From: Epsilonproteobacteria bacterium (ex Lamellibrachia satsuma)
Lineage (GTDB): Bacteria > Campylobacterota > Campylobacteria > Campylobacterales > Sulfurovaceae
DNA: 64,000 nt
Direction: 5' to 3'
Assembly: GCA_003934925.1 (NCBI GenBank)
Contig: JQIX01000014.1
Span: 37,273-101,272, forward strand
The position numbers were made by a program, and so were the translations under genes. The stretch's first letter is position 1. Every line of letters begins with the position of its first letter. Of this stretch, positions 43,668 to 52,460 are shown piece by piece. The notes beneath the pieces were generated by a model, which searched no databases, was not told where the DNA came from, and saw only the letters and a list, made by a program, of their open reading frames with translations.

Positions 43668-45482
43668 TTGAGTGAAAATCTAATCGGTTATTTGGATGAC
43701 CAGGGTAATATTATAGATACACAGAGTGCAGGGGAGAACTGCAGTGCAACACCTATAGAGTATGATAACAGTGACAAAGCGCTTGAGATCATCAGGCACT
43801 CTACGGCACACTTGATGGCACAGGCGATCAAGGAGCTTTATCCGGATGCACAGTTCTTTGTCGGACCTGTGGTTGATGAAGGATTCTATTATGACTTCAG
43901 AGTAAATGAAAAGATCAGAGAAGACGATCTTAAGACCATTGAAAAGAAGATGAAGGAACTTATCAAGAAAAAGTATAAGATCGAGAAATATGAGATCAGC
44001 AAAGCTGAAGCTCTTGAAAAGTTCGCGAACGATGACTTGAAACTGGCTGTACTTTCACGTATACCGGATGAAACGGTCTCCATCTATAAGCAAGGGGAGT
44101 TCGAAGATCTTTGCCGCGGCCCTCATGTACCGGCACTCCGTTTTTTAAATAACTTCAAACTTACAAGAGTCGCAGGGGCTTATCTTGGCGGTGATGAGAA
44201 TGCCGAAATGCTTACACGTATCTATGGTATTGCGTTTGCAGACAAAGCGTCGCTTAAGGCACATATGGCGATGCTGGAAGAAGCTAAGAAACGTGACCAC
44301 CGCAAGATCGGGACGGAGATGGAACTTTTTATGTTCAATGAAGAGGCAGGAGCAGGATTACCGTTCTGGATGCCAAAAGGTGCCAGACTCCGTAACAAAC
44401 TTGAAGCTATTCTTCACAAAGCACACAGACTCAGAGGCTATGAGCCCGTACGCGGTCCTGAGATCCTTAAATCGCAGATGTGGCATACCTCCGGACATTA
44501 TGCCTGTTATGGTGAGAATATGTATCTTACGGAGATAGACGAGCAGGAGTATGGTATCAAGCCGATGAACTGTATCGGGCATATTCAGATATTCAAACAA
44601 ACAGGGAAGAGCTACCGTGATCTACCGCTTAAATATTATGAATACGGTGTGGTGCACAGACATGAGAAATCCGGAGTACTTCACGGACTTCTACGCGTAA
44701 GAGAATTTACGCAGGATGATGCGCATATATTCTGTACACCTGAGCAGATCAAGCTGGTGATCCTGGAAGTGGTTGAATTTGTTGATACCGTGATGAGCCT
44801 CTTCGGATTTAACTATACGATGGAAGTAGCGACCAAGCCGGAAAAAGCTATCGGGGATGATGCTGTATGGGAACTTGCAACAGACGGTATAAAAGCAGCC
44901 CTTGAAGAGAATAATCTGCCGTATACCATCGATGAGGGCGGCGGAGCATTCTATGGTCCCAAAATAGATGTGAAGATCACGGATGCACTGGGGCGCAAGT
45001 GGCAATGCGGTACGGTTCAGGTCGACTTTAACCTGCCGGAACGTTTTGATGCAGAATATGTAGGGGAAGATAATGAACGTCATCACCCGGTAATGATCCA
45101 CAGAGCGATCCTTGGTTCCTTTGAGCGTTTTATCGCTATCCTGACAGAGCATTATGCCGGCGAATTCCCGTTCTTCCTTTCTCCGGTACAGGTGATCTTC
45201 GTTCCGATATCAGACAGCCATGTAATATATGCCGAACAGCTTAAGAAACTTCTGCTTCTTGAAGATATCGATGCTGAAGTCTATGACAAAAACGACAGTC
45301 TTAACAAACGTATCCGTACAGCTGAAAAGCAGCGTGTGCCTTATGTTGTGATCATCGGTGATGAAGAAGTAGACAATAAAACAGTGGCGATCCGTGACAG
45401 AAGAGCGAAAGAACAGTATAATCTTACACAAGACGAATTTATGGTAAAATTAACCAAACAACTTCAAGAAGGTAAAATTTGA
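43668..45482 (+). CDS. thrS: Threonyl-tRNA synthetase, without a TGS domain
   Basis: 604 residues. TTG start (TTG AGT GAA). The editing domain begins almost at once: HSTAHLMAQAIKELYP at about 46-61, CRGPHVP near 144-150. The class II catalytic core carries motif 2 GVVHRHEKSGVLHGLLRVREF, motif 3 HRAILGSFERF and the zinc Cys in MNCIGHI; the anticodon domain ends the protein. E. coli ThrS has an extra N-terminal TGS domain of about 60 residues, which is absent here. The stop overlaps infC by 4 bp. Confidence 0.95.
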   Translation: MSENLIGYLDDQGNIIDTQSAGENCSATPIEYDNSDKALEIIRHSTAHLMAQAIKELYPDAQFFVGPVVDEGFYYDFRVNEKIREDDLKTIEKKMKELIKKKYKIEKYEISKAEALEKFANDDLKLAVLSRIPDETVSIYKQGEFEDLCRGPHVPALRFLNNFKLTRVAGAYLGGDENAEMLTRIYGIAFADKASLKAHMAMLEEAKKRDHRKIGTEMELFMFNEEAGAGLPFWMPKGARLRNKLEAILHKAHRLRGYEPVRGPEILKSQMWHTSGHYACYGENMYLTEIDEQEYGIKPMNCIGHIQIFKQTGKSYRDLPLKYYEYGVVHRHEKSGVLHGLLRVREFTQDDAHIFCTPEQIKLVILEVVEFVDTVMSLFGFNYTMEVATKPEKAIGDDAVWELATDGIKAALEENNLPYTIDEGGGAFYGPKIDVKITDALGRKWQCGTVQVDFNLPERFDAEYVGEDNERHHPVMIHRAILGSFERFIAILTEHYAGEFPFFLSPVQVIFVPISDSHVIYAEQLKKLLLLEDIDAEVYDKNDSLNKRIRTAEKQRVPYVVIIGDEEVDNKTVAIRDRRAKEQYNLTQDEFMVKLTKQLQEGKI

Positions 45483-46027
45483 GTAGACAAAACGACAGAA
45501 ACAGAGGTAGAAAAAAGGGTGATGATGTCATTATGAATGACGCCATCAGAGCAAATGAACTAAGGGTACTGGGTGATGATGGTGAGCAATTCGGCATTAT
45601 TTCCAGAGCTGAAGCGTTAAAGATATCTGAAGAAAAAGGGCTTGACCTGGTACTTGTATCTCCGGATGCAAAACCTCCTGTTGCCAAAGTGATGGACTAC
45701 GGAAAACATAAATACGAGCTGGAAAAAAAGAAAAAAGAAGCACGTAAGAACCAAAAAAAGATCGAGGTAAAAGAAGTGAAGTTCTCTTGCAAGATAGCAG
45801 AGAACGATATCGCCTATAAAGTCAAACATGCCAGAGAGTTCCTTGAAAAAGGAAAACACGTTAAGTTGCGTGTATTCCTGAGAGGACGTGAAATGGCAAA
45901 TCCGGAATGGGGTATAGATGTACTTAAAAAAGTATGGCCTATGCTTGAAGATGTCGGACATCTTGAAAAAGATGCACATCAGGAGGGTAGATACATCAAT
46001 ATGTATGTTACCCCTCTGAAAAAATAA
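45479..46027 (+). CDS. infC: Translation initiation factor IF-3
   Basis: 182 residues. The start is TTG at 45479, overlapping the thrS stop (TTGA), preceded by GAAGG. An in-frame ATG lies 18 codons on, before NDAIRANELRVLGDDG, the conserved IF-3 opening, and remains an alternative. The C-terminal domain KEVKFSCKIAENDIAYKVKHAREFLEKGKHVKLRVFLRGREM is typical. IF-3 of many bacteria starts with a non-ATG codon, which it polices itself. The usual partners rpmI-rplT are 3.2 kb away, beyond mutS7. Confidence 0.95.
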   Translation: MSRQNDRNRGRKKGDDVIMNDAIRANELRVLGDDGEQFGIISRAEALKISEEKGLDLVLVSPDAKPPVAKVMDYGKHKYELEKKKKEARKNQKKIEVKEVKFSCKIAENDIAYKVKHAREFLEKGKHVKLRVFLRGREMANPEWGIDVLKKVWPMLEDVGHLEKDAHQEGRYINMYVTPLKK

Positions 46028-46049
46028 TAATATACTTTCTTTTTTGCGT

Positions 46050-46072
46050 CATTCTGAAGAAAATTCAGAATG
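46050..46072. terminator. Bidirectional hairpin between infC and mutS7
   Basis: CATTCTGA (46050-46057) and TCAGAATG (46065-46072) pair around a 7-base loop, in the 62-bp space between convergent stops. A T-run (CTTTCTTTTTTGCG) lies just upstream, which serves the minus strand. Confidence 0.6.
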
Positions 46073-46089
46073 GTGTAATGCAGAGGCGG

Positions 46090-49023
46090 CTACTCTTTTG
46101 TCTCATAATGCAATTTTAACCCCTCGGATGTCATTACAAAGCCTGAAATAATAATTTTCCCTTCATGTACCATATGGTGATGTTTTTTGCAGAGTGGTAT
46201 GAGATTGTACTTGTGGTTCTTATGGAAATGGTCTATGTGACCGCCATCATTCGCTTCTTTCTGTGCGGCAATATGATGCACATCTTCTACATTCTCATCA
46301 CACAGGGCACACTTACTCAAATAAAGATCTTTATGGTACTTGCTGTTTTTTTGTCTGCGCAGTTTTTTAACGTCGCTTTCGGAATGGTTCAGGGCCTCTC
46401 TGATGGTCTGTGCCGTTTTCAGGAACTCCTTGTCCATATGAAGAGATTTTGCAAATTCAAGCCCATAAAGGCTATCACCTCTTCCGAGCTGTAAAACCCT
46501 GTTGTAAATGAGTGCATCATTTTCTTCATCATATCTAATACCCAAATGCAGGAAGATAAGATGTTTCAGGTTTTGTAACTGCGAGATGCTTCCCAGTTGG
46601 TGCAGATGCGTAGCAAAGATAAAGGTCGATCTGAGCGAGATAAGCTTTAAAATGGCACTTGAGACGATGGCAAGGGCAGATTCTGTTTCTGTTCCCTGGC
46701 TTATTTCATCGCCGAGTATCAAAGAGCGCTCATCTGCACGGTTAAAGATATTCTTGAGCTCCATCATTTCAACCGAGAAAGTAGATAGTCCTTTATAGAG
46801 GTTGTCTTTTGAAACGATACGTGTAAAGAGTTTATCATAAAGTCCAAAACGAAGCTCTACAGCCGGAACGAAAAAGCCTGCTTGTGCTAAAACCACAGAG
46901 AGCCCTATACTTTTCATCAAGGAAGACTTTCCTGAAGAGTTTATACCGTAAAGCAATATGCCAAAAATATCTTCTCCGTCACTGGCGTTGAGCGTGATGT
47001 GGTTGTGTTCGGTATGATCGTTCTGTCCTAAAAAGATATCATTGGGTACATAGATGCCTCTTTCATCATTTGCCTCTATGATGGGATGACGCAAAGCAAT
47101 GGCTTCATAAAAGTTCCCTTCTTCTATGAGGGGGCGTGTAAGATTCATGCTTTTGGCACATTTGGCATTAGAGATCGCTACGTCGATGTTGGCAATGAAG
47201 GCAATAAGCTTATCGAGCAGAAGTGAAAATCTGTTTTCCAAAACATCAAGACTCTCTGTATACCGCTGTTTGACAAGAGAAACAAGTTTTACCTGGGCGG
47301 TCTCGTAGGAGCGAGTGATCTCTTCAAAAAGAGGCGCCTGGACTTTGACGGCATTTTTAAGGTATTTATAGTGGAAATCTTTAAAAAAGTGGTGTTGGTT
47401 GTCAATCGTGACAAAAGAGTCTTTTAAAACTTTTTCTATGAGAGTGAACCTGTTTTTGGTCAAATTGATGAAATAGCCTTCACTTTCAAGGTAACCTACG
47501 GTCGTGTATTTTGTATGGCCTCCTGAGAAAAGCTTGTTAGAGTCGAAAAGAGATTCCACATGCTCCGCTACGCTTTGCATTTTGTCAACCTCTTTTTTCT
47601 GTGCTTTGACAAGGGTGTCAATAGCAGGGTACACTCCGTTTTTAAAAATATTGTCATTGATCTGTTCTATGCGAAAGCGTGCACAGATGTCCAGTTCAAA
47701 GGTCTCTTCAAGGACACCCAGCATCTCTTTGGCATCATCAAAAAGTTTGCTTTCTATATCGAGTCCATTGTGCTGTGCATCTTCAAGCAGTTTGAGTATG
47801 GATTCCAGGGACATGGCTATATAGGTCAGTTCGACAGGATGCAGCTTTCGCAGTTTGATGCGCCTTGCAATACGCTCAAGATCATAGATCTGCTTCAAGT
47901 GGGTTTCAAAACGGTCGATGTTCGGCAAGAGCTTTTCCGTCAGGTCATAACGTTCTTCCAAAAGAGCTTTGTCACAAATGGGATTAAGCAACCGTTCTTT
48001 AAGCAGACGTTTCCCAAAAGCGGTAGAAGTCTTGTCTATAAGGTCAAGCAGAGTTATATCCGCAGGATCCCTCGAAATGACAGAGAGCTGTTCCATAGCA
48101 TTGTTCCCGATATACATATAGCGGTTGGACCCAAGGAACTGGGGTTTGTTCATCTTCTCGATAATACTCTCGTCATGTTCTATGATAAAGTCTATGAGTA
48201 CTGTCAATGCTTCTGTGGTATAAGGGTAACGCTCAAGATCAAGAAACTCAATAGCAGAGAGAAAGGAGTTGATCTCAAAGATGCGTGTAAAAAGTTCGTT
48301 CTGAAAGTTGATCCTGAAACGTTTTGTGTTAACAGAATAGTGCAGAGAATTCAGTTCCAGGTAATGTATGAGCCATTCTCTGTCTATCTCTTTGCCTTCA
48401 AGTGTGATGATGACTTCAGAAGTGGTGTAGGTCTGCAGAAGGTTAAAGGCTTCATCCAGGGCATAAGTCCTGTCATCACGGGTAGAGTGTATCTCGTTAC
48501 AGATGGTTTTACCGGTACTTACATCTATCGCGGCATAGCCTACCGAGTAGATCCCTGCATTTTCATCTATCATCAGGGAAACGATGTTGTTTTCGCTGGG
48601 TTCTGAAAGATATTCAAAATTCGTACCCGGAGAGATAATGTTGGAAACATAGCGTTTTACATTAGGCATCTCGCCTTTTTGTTTCACTACGATGATCGTA
48701 TATTTTTTGGTTGCTATCAGTCTGGAGAGGTACCTGTCAAGAGAAACGGCAGGTACGCCTGCAAGCAGAGGATTTGAAACGGAATTTTCCAGAACAGCTT
48801 TGCTTTTTCGTGTGAGCTGGATATTCAGAAGTTCGGCTACCTCTTTGGCTTTGCCGATCTTGAGATCATCGTTGTTTACTTCATAGACTTCAAAAAAAGT
48901 GCCTATCTCCATAAGAACGAGAGCATCTTTCCCATATTTTTTCTCAAAATAGCGTTGCAGATCAAAGTAAACCTCTGTTAAAAGTTTCTTTTTTTGAGAA
49001 AGTATTTCGCTTGCTTTATCCAC
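46090..49023 (-). CDS. mutS7: MutS7-type mismatch protein fused to a C-terminal HNH endonuclease
   Basis: 977 residues. The mismatch domain keeps the F-x-E motif ([10 protein letters not shown], Phe43 and Glu45). Connector, core and clamp domains follow, with the ATPase: Walker [10 protein letters not shown] (Lys699) and Walker [17 protein letters not shown]. Beyond it, residues 905-953 form a zinc HNH domain: C-x-x-C at 905/908, HH at 916-917, Asn940 in YNLIPLC, Cys945 and HHH at 948-950. This is the MutS7 layout known from Campylobacterota, some giant viruses and octocoral mitochondria, where recognition and cutting are on one chain. It lies opposite to and between infC and rpmI. Confidence 0.92.
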   Translation of the reverse strand: MDKASEILSQKKKLLTEVYFDLQRYFEKKYGKDALVLMEIGTFFEVYEVNNDDLKIGKAKEVAELLNIQLTRKSKAVLENSVSNPLLAGVPAVSLDRYLSRLIATKKYTIIVVKQKGEMPNVKRYVSNIISPGTNFEYLSEPSENNIVSLMIDENAGIYSVGYAAIDVSTGKTICNEIHSTRDDRTYALDEAFNLLQTYTTSEVIITLEGKEIDREWLIHYLELNSLHYSVNTKRFRINFQNELFTRIFEINSFLSAIEFLDLERYPYTTEALTVLIDFIIEHDESIIEKMNKPQFLGSNRYMYIGNNAMEQLSVISRDPADITLLDLIDKTSTAFGKRLLKERLLNPICDKALLEERYDLTEKLLPNIDRFETHLKQIYDLERIARRIKLRKLHPVELTYIAMSLESILKLLEDAQHNGLDIESKLFDDAKEMLGVLEETFELDICARFRIEQINDNIFKNGVYPAIDTLVKAQKKEVDKMQSVAEHVESLFDSNKLFSGGHTKYTTVGYLESEGYFINLTKNRFTLIEKVLKDSFVTIDNQHHFFKDFHYKYLKNAVKVQAPLFEEITRSYETAQVKLVSLVKQRYTESLDVLENRFSLLLDKLIAFIANIDVAISNAKCAKSMNLTRPLIEEGNFYEAIALRHPIIEANDERGIYVPNDIFLGQNDHTEHNHITLNASDGEDIFGILLYGINSSGKSSLMKSIGLSVVLAQAGFFVPAVELRFGLYDKLFTRIVSKDNLYKGLSTFSVEMMELKNIFNRADERSLILGDEISQGTETESALAIVSSAILKLISLRSTFIFATHLHQLGSISQLQNLKHLIFLHLGIRYDEENDALIYNRVLQLGRGDSLYGLEFAKSLHMDKEFLKTAQTIREALNHSESDVKKLRRQKNSKYHKDLYLSKCALCDENVEDVHHIAAQKEANDGGHIDHFHKNHKYNLIPLCKKHHHMVHEGKIIISGFVMTSEGLKLHYETKE

Positions 49024-49118
49024 TCATGAGACCTCTTGATTTATTATTAGGATTCTATCACAAATAGGGTTAGAATCCTCCTTTGTACCTGTTTTATAAA
49101 TCTTTTAGAAATTTTGGG

Positions 49119-49124
49119 TATAAT
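49119..49124 (+). promoter_or_regulatory. TATAAT box of rpmI-rplT
   Basis: GGGTATAATACC, 57 bp before rpmI. It gives the ribosomal protein genes their own promoter, which they need because mutS7 separates them from infC. Confidence 0.55.
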
Positions 49125-49181
49125 ACCGTCCCATTTTATGTCAAGCCATTGGCATGAAAAATCTATCAAGGGAGTAAGCAT

Positions 49182-49373
49182 ATGCCAAAAATGAAAAGTG
49201 TTAAAGGCGCTGTCAAGCGTTTTAAGATCAAAAAAAGCGGCAAGATCAAAAGAGGAACGGCGTATAGAAGCCACATTCTTACAAAAGTAGATGGTAAACA
49301 CCATAGACAAATGAGAAGTTCTAAGCATGTTGATGCTGCAGATGCAAAAAACATTAAAGAGATGATCAACTAA
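49182..49373 (+). CDS. rpmI: Ribosomal protein bL35
   Basis: 63 residues. MPKMKSVKGAVKRFKIKKSG is the classic opening, and GTAYRSHILTKVDGKHHRQMRS follows. It is a small basic protein of the 50S subunit, placed before rplT as in most bacteria. Confidence 0.96.
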   Translation: MPKMKSVKGAVKRFKIKKSGKIKRGTAYRSHILTKVDGKHHRQMRSSKHVDAADAKNIKEMIN

Positions 49374-49477
49374 TTCATTTTAGTTAGATAAACTATATTC
49401 CCCCGGTCAGGGGCAAGTTCAAACAGAGAGAATGTTTGACACCTATTTCTAAAAAAAGAAAACGGTAAAGGAAAACC

Positions 49478-49834
49478 ATGAGAGTAAAAACCGGTGTTGT
49501 AAGACACAGACGTCATAAAAGACTATTAAAACAAGCTAGAGGGTTCTACAGCGGCAGAAGAAAACACTTCAGAAAAGCGAAAGAACAACTCGAGCGTTCA
49601 TTAGTATATGCTTACAGAGATAGAAGACAGAAAAAGAGAGATTTCAGAAAACTCTGGATCGTTCGTATTAATGCAGCTGCAAGATTGAATGACATGAACT
49701 ACTCAAGATTCATGCATGGTCTTAAGCTTGCAAATATCGAACTTGATAGAAAAATTCTTGCTGATATGGCAATGAATGCTCCTGAGAGTTTCACAAAAGT
49801 TGCAGATGCTTCTAAAGCGGCACTTGCTAAGTAA
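49478..49834 (+). CDS. rplT: Ribosomal protein bL20
   Basis: 118 residues, an early 50S assembly protein. [19 protein letters not shown] opens it and [21 protein letters not shown] is the conserved middle. The 104-bp leader after rpmI contains a small CCCCC/GGGG dyad and otherwise nothing recognised. Confidence 0.96.
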   Translation: MRVKTGVVRHRRHKRLLKQARGFYSGRRKHFRKAKEQLERSLVYAYRDRRQKKRDFRKLWIVRINAAARLNDMNYSRFMHGLKLANIELDRKILADMAMNAPESFTKVADASKAALAK

Positions 49835-49870
49835 TTTGTAGCATCTTTTTTTGCTTTAGCAAAAAAGATG

Positions 49871-49891
49871 TCGGCATTTAGTGCCAGAACT
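49871..49891. repeat. 21-bp dispersed repeat, copy 2
   Basis: Exact copy of 1198-1218. It lies 37 bp after the rplT stop and 86 bp before the second 60-bp hairpin repeat. Confidence 0.6.
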
Positions 49892-49976
49892 ATCTTTTGA
49901 GGAGTTTCGGCTCCTCTCCCCTTTTTATTTATCCATTAAATTTATTTTTGTTTGAACTTGGATTAAGCTCCCTTTG

Positions 49977-50037
49977 TTCCTTTTCTTTTTTTTCGTGCGC
50001 AAAAAAAGAGAAACGAACCCAAAAGAAAAAAGCACAA
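49977..50037. repeat. 60-bp hairpin repeat, copy B
   Basis: Differs from the copy at 25363-25422 by about three changes: CGTGCGC for CATGCGC, an added G, and ACCC for AGCC. The T-rich and A-rich arms can pair around TGCGCA. Confidence 0.7.
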
Positions 50038-50087
50038 CCACTGTCGTGACTACTAATTTCCTTGACAAAACAACTCTATTTTGAAAA

Positions 50088-50143
50088 AATTTCTAATTTC
50101 TAATTTCTAATTTCTAATTTCTAATTTCTAATTTCTAATTTCC
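50088..50143. repeat. Heptamer tandem array (AATTTCT)
   Basis: Seven perfect 7-bp units (50088-50136) plus an eighth with a final C (50137-50143). It ends 1 bp before the stop codon of the FTR-rhodanese gene. The 310-bp gap 49835-50144 contains only this array and the two repeats above. Confidence 0.85.
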
Positions 50144-50144
50144 A

Positions 50145-50882
50145 TCACCCTCTCTGAATTTCTCCAGCATAAGCAATGATCCCCGGGCGCAGGTTGCTAA
50201 CATGTTCAAAGCCGAGTGATTTCATCGCATGCTGTACCTGGAAACTACGGCTTCCCGTGTGGCAATATACGATGACAGGAGTTTGTTTCTTGTCATTATG
50301 TTCTTCTATCTTGGCATAAAATTGTGAAGTAGGTACCAGTATATCGGTTCCGACAATGTGTCCCATTTGGAATTCCATAAACTCACGAACGTCCATGAGT
50401 GTAAAATCTACCATCCCCAGACTTCGTGCCTCTATAAGTGCTTCAAGTTCATCACCGTCAAGCTGCTCTTCATTCAGCAATGCCTGTGCCTGTTCTTTTG
50501 TCAATCCTTTGGAGTGTTTGTGTACGATCTCTTCTATTTCATCTTTTTTCTGTTGTGCTGAAGCATACTCCGGGGTACAGAAGATCCCGCAGTGGCAAAG
50601 CCCATCTTCAGGGATCTCTTTTTCCAAAGCAGGTTTGCAGGGGCAGATACGGTTATCGGCTGCTTTTTGTTCTTCTTTGGTTTCTCCTATGACCATGAAA
50701 CAGGGGCAGAACCTTTTACCATAAATGAGTTTGTTCCGTGCAAGTCCCATCGCGACGCCTTCATTGACCTCTTCATTCGGGTTTTGTACAAAACCGAACT
50801 GTTTATTGACCTTCTCTACAAATCCCCATGTTTTTTCCAGTTCAGCCTGAAATTCATCCGAATTCATATCTATTTGCTGCAT
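50145..50882 (-). CDS. Fusion of a ferredoxin-thioredoxin reductase catalytic domain and a rhodanese domain
   Basis: 245 residues. The N-terminal part carries CPC (RFCPC, about residue 60), a second CPC (ICPCKPA) and CHC (GLCHCGIF), the Cys set of FTR-beta, which binds a 4Fe-4S cluster and a redox disulfide. The C-terminal part is a rhodanese domain (LMDVREFMEFQMGHIVGTDILVP and the active-site loop VYCHTGSRS). Linker residues 105-145 are helical. It likely handles sulfane sulfur or disulfide reduction in the cytosol, with ferredoxin. It sits 10 bp behind a lipoprotein gene on the same strand. Confidence 0.88.
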   Translation of the reverse strand: MQQIDMNSDEFQAELEKTWGFVEKVNKQFGFVQNPNEEVNEGVAMGLARNKLIYGKRFCPCFMVIGETKEEQKAADNRICPCKPALEKEIPEDGLCHCGIFCTPEYASAQQKKDEIEEIVHKHSKGLTKEQAQALLNEEQLDGDELEALIEARSLGMVDFTLMDVREFMEFQMGHIVGTDILVPTSQFYAKIEEHNDKKQTPVIVYCHTGSRSFQVQHAMKSLGFEHVSNLRPGIIAYAGEIQRG

Positions 50883-50891
50883 GATTATCCT

Positions 50892-51377
50892 TTATTGTGT
50901 AGTGGTATTGTTGATCTCTTTTGCAATATCATCAAACTCTTTGACGAATCCTTGCATTTTTTTGCCCCAATTGTCAAGAAAACTTTTAGTTTTATTCAAA
51001 TCTATATTGATATGTGTCTCATCTACCTCAATACCGGCATTTTTGTCTTTGATCATCCCGTTTTCAAAGTCCTTGGAGAGTTTGTTCATTTTATCTTTCA
51101 TTTTTGTCGCCAACTCTTTGAAAAAGCCTTTTGTTTTATTGGTATCAATGATGATCCTGTTATCTTCCGTGGTAATGCCTATTTTGGATAGTTTACTATT
51201 CTTTTGGGCCTCCATTCTTTTACGGGCTTCCTCTTCATTTTTGGCTTTGATCTCTGCAAGAAGTTCTGCCTTTGCTTTTTGTGCTACCTGGGCATCATGC
51301 TGTGCCTGTTTTTCTTTGTCACTTTGACAGCCTGAAAAAGAGAATACAAGGATCATTGCCATTATTATTTGTTTCAT
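50892..51377 (-). CDS. Lipoprotein with internal repeat
   Basis: 161 residues: signal peptide to lipobox FSGC, a long charged helix (QAQHDAQVAQKAKAELLAE..., residues about 20-60), then two similar segments of about 40 residues. Each has a short D-x-x-I-x-I-D-x-NKTK motif followed by a helix (NKTKGFFKELATKMK and NKTKSFLDNWGKKMQ). No family is recognised. Likely outer-membrane lipoprotein. It is 10 bp upstream of the FTR-rhodanese gene, probably co-transcribed. Confidence 0.65.
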   Translation of the reverse strand: MKQIIMAMILVFSFSGCQSDKEKQAQHDAQVAQKAKAELLAEIKAKNEEEARKRMEAQKNSKLSKIGITTEDNRIIIDTNKTKGFFKELATKMKDKMNKLSKDFENGMIKDKNAGIEVDETHINIDLNKTKSFLDNWGKKMQGFVKEFDDIAKEINNTTTQ

Positions 51378-51499
51378 TTAGGTACCTTTATGAGAATATA
51401 AATGTATTATACAATGATTTGTGGAAGAAAAGTGAAGTTGCCATCACCTGAAAAAGGAGATGGCAGTGGAGGGAGATATTTGGAAATCAGTTTTAGTGA

Positions 51500-51748
51500 T
51501 TATCCGCATTTGCCTGTACCGCATTTTCCTTTTACAGGTGCTGGTTTTTCCGTTGACGGTTTGGTTGCATTCATCTCTTTTTTCATACCCATACCACCCT
51601 TGTTGCATTTACCCGTATTGCATTTCCCGCTTTCGCATTTCATTATGGGTGCTTCATTATTTGCATTGTTGCACTTTGCATTTGCAAGCGTAAGGGTAAG
51701 AGCCAACGCGCCAGTCATTATGAGTCCTAATTGAAGTAATTTTTTCAT
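51500..51748 (-). CDS. Exported Cys-rich GKC-motif protein
   Basis: 82 residues from the ATG at 51748 (AAAGGAT ahead); a longer frame begins at 51775. A signal peptide ends at ANA (about residue 24). The mature part has four short motifs: ESGKCN, TGKCN, VKGKCG and TGKCG, with Met- and Lys-rich stretches (KGGMGMKKEM). HvfA/bufferin copper-binding peptides have EGKCG repeats that MNIO (DUF692) enzymes modify. The resemblance suggests metal, perhaps copper, binding; modification is unproven. It is 13 bp after doxX in the same operon. Confidence 0.75.
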   Translation of the reverse strand: MKKLLQLGLIMTGALALTLTLANAKCNNANNEAPIMKCESGKCNTGKCNKGGMGMKKEMNATKPSTEKPAPVKGKCGTGKCG

Positions 51749-51761
51749 TTTATATCCTTTG

Positions 51762-52202
51762 TTATTGTTCGTCACCGAATAAAAGGTGATCCAAACTTAA
51801 TTTTCCGGCTCCGAATGAAGCAAAGATCGCCAGGAACAGCATGTAATAGAGCGGAATTTCAAATCCATTGTTCCCTGCATTGAAACCATTTGGCAAATGT
51901 ACAGTAACGATCGCTACGACCATCACGACCATAAGCGGAATAGAGATCAGTCGTGTAAAGAGTCCCAGGCTCAGAAGTACGACACCGGTGATCTCTGTAG
52001 TCGCCGCCATGTAGGCATTCAGTGTCGGGAAAGGGATCCCTATGGATCCGAACCAGGTAGCAACACTGTCTATATCGGACCATTTTTGCATAGCTGGCTC
52101 ATAGAACCCGTAAGCTACAGCAAGCCTTGCCAAAAAGAGAGAAAGGCTCTGTCCGTGGCTTAGAATATTTTTTACGAGCGGATATATGTTCTTTAGCATC
52201 AT
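51762..52202 (-). CDS. DoxX-family membrane protein
   Basis: 146 residues with four transmembrane helices. The family's FLARLAVAYGFYEPAMQKWSD opening, MAATTEITGVVLLSLGLFTRL and LPNGFNAGNNGFEIPLYYMLFLAIFASFGAGKLSLD are present. The second ATG (52199) is better spaced from GGAGG than the first. DoxX/HvfD members occur in operons of copper-buffering peptides. Here it sits between two GKCG-type proteins. Function: probably membrane partner or quinone-linked; not established. Confidence 0.9.
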   Translation of the reverse strand: MMLKNIYPLVKNILSHGQSLSLFLARLAVAYGFYEPAMQKWSDIDSVATWFGSIGIPFPTLNAYMAATTEITGVVLLSLGLFTRLISIPLMVVMVVAIVTVHLPNGFNAGNNGFEIPLYYMLFLAIFASFGAGKLSLDHLLFGDEQ

Positions 52203-52239
52203 ATACCTCCTTCATCATATTTGTATCTTTCCTAGAAGA

Positions 52240-52404
52240 TTATTTGCTTCCGCATTTCCCTTCACCGCATTTTCCAGCCTGGCATTTTTTTGCAGGAACT
52301 TCGGCTTTTTTTGTATCGGCAGTAACTCCATTTTGATAGCCATTACATCCTGTTAATGATATCAGAGCAAATCCAAGCACTGTGCTAAGAAGTATTTTTT
52401 TCAT
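52240..52404 (-). CDS. 54-aa lipoprotein with AGKCG/EGKCG motif
   Basis: The frame starts at ATG 52404 behind AGGAG and ends with TAA at 52240. The product begins with a lipoprotein signal ending LTGC (residues 17-20), a short linker, and finishes with CQAGKCGEGKCGSK, two of the GKCG units typical of HvfA/bufferin peptides. It is very short for a functional lipoprotein, so the Cys tail is probably the business end. It is the first gene of the operon with doxX and the 82-aa peptide. Confidence 0.75.
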   Translation of the reverse strand: MKKILLSTVLGFALISLTGCNGYQNGVTADTKKAEVPAKKCQAGKCGEGKCGSK

Positions 52405-52429
52405 CGTTGTCTCCTATCTTTGATTTAAT

Positions 52430-52460
52430 CCGGATGATGCAATAGAATCGCATCATCCGG
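52430..52460. promoter_or_regulatory. Perfect 11-bp dyad between divergent operons
   Basis: CCGGATGATGC (52430-52440) and GCATCATCCGG (52450-52460) pair with a 9-base spacer. It lies 26 bp before the GKCG lipoprotein start and 128 bp before the divergent gluconate-dehydrogenase gene. A terminator is unlikely between divergent genes, so it may be an operator or an mRNA hairpin. A second dyad, TGCACTTAAAGTGCA, is at 52535-52549, and a plus-strand TATAAT at 52498-52503. Confidence 0.5.

Noticed and set aside
47560..48606. Long plus-strand open frame opposite mutS7
   Set aside because: Antisense shadow of a conserved coding region with no recognisable domain.
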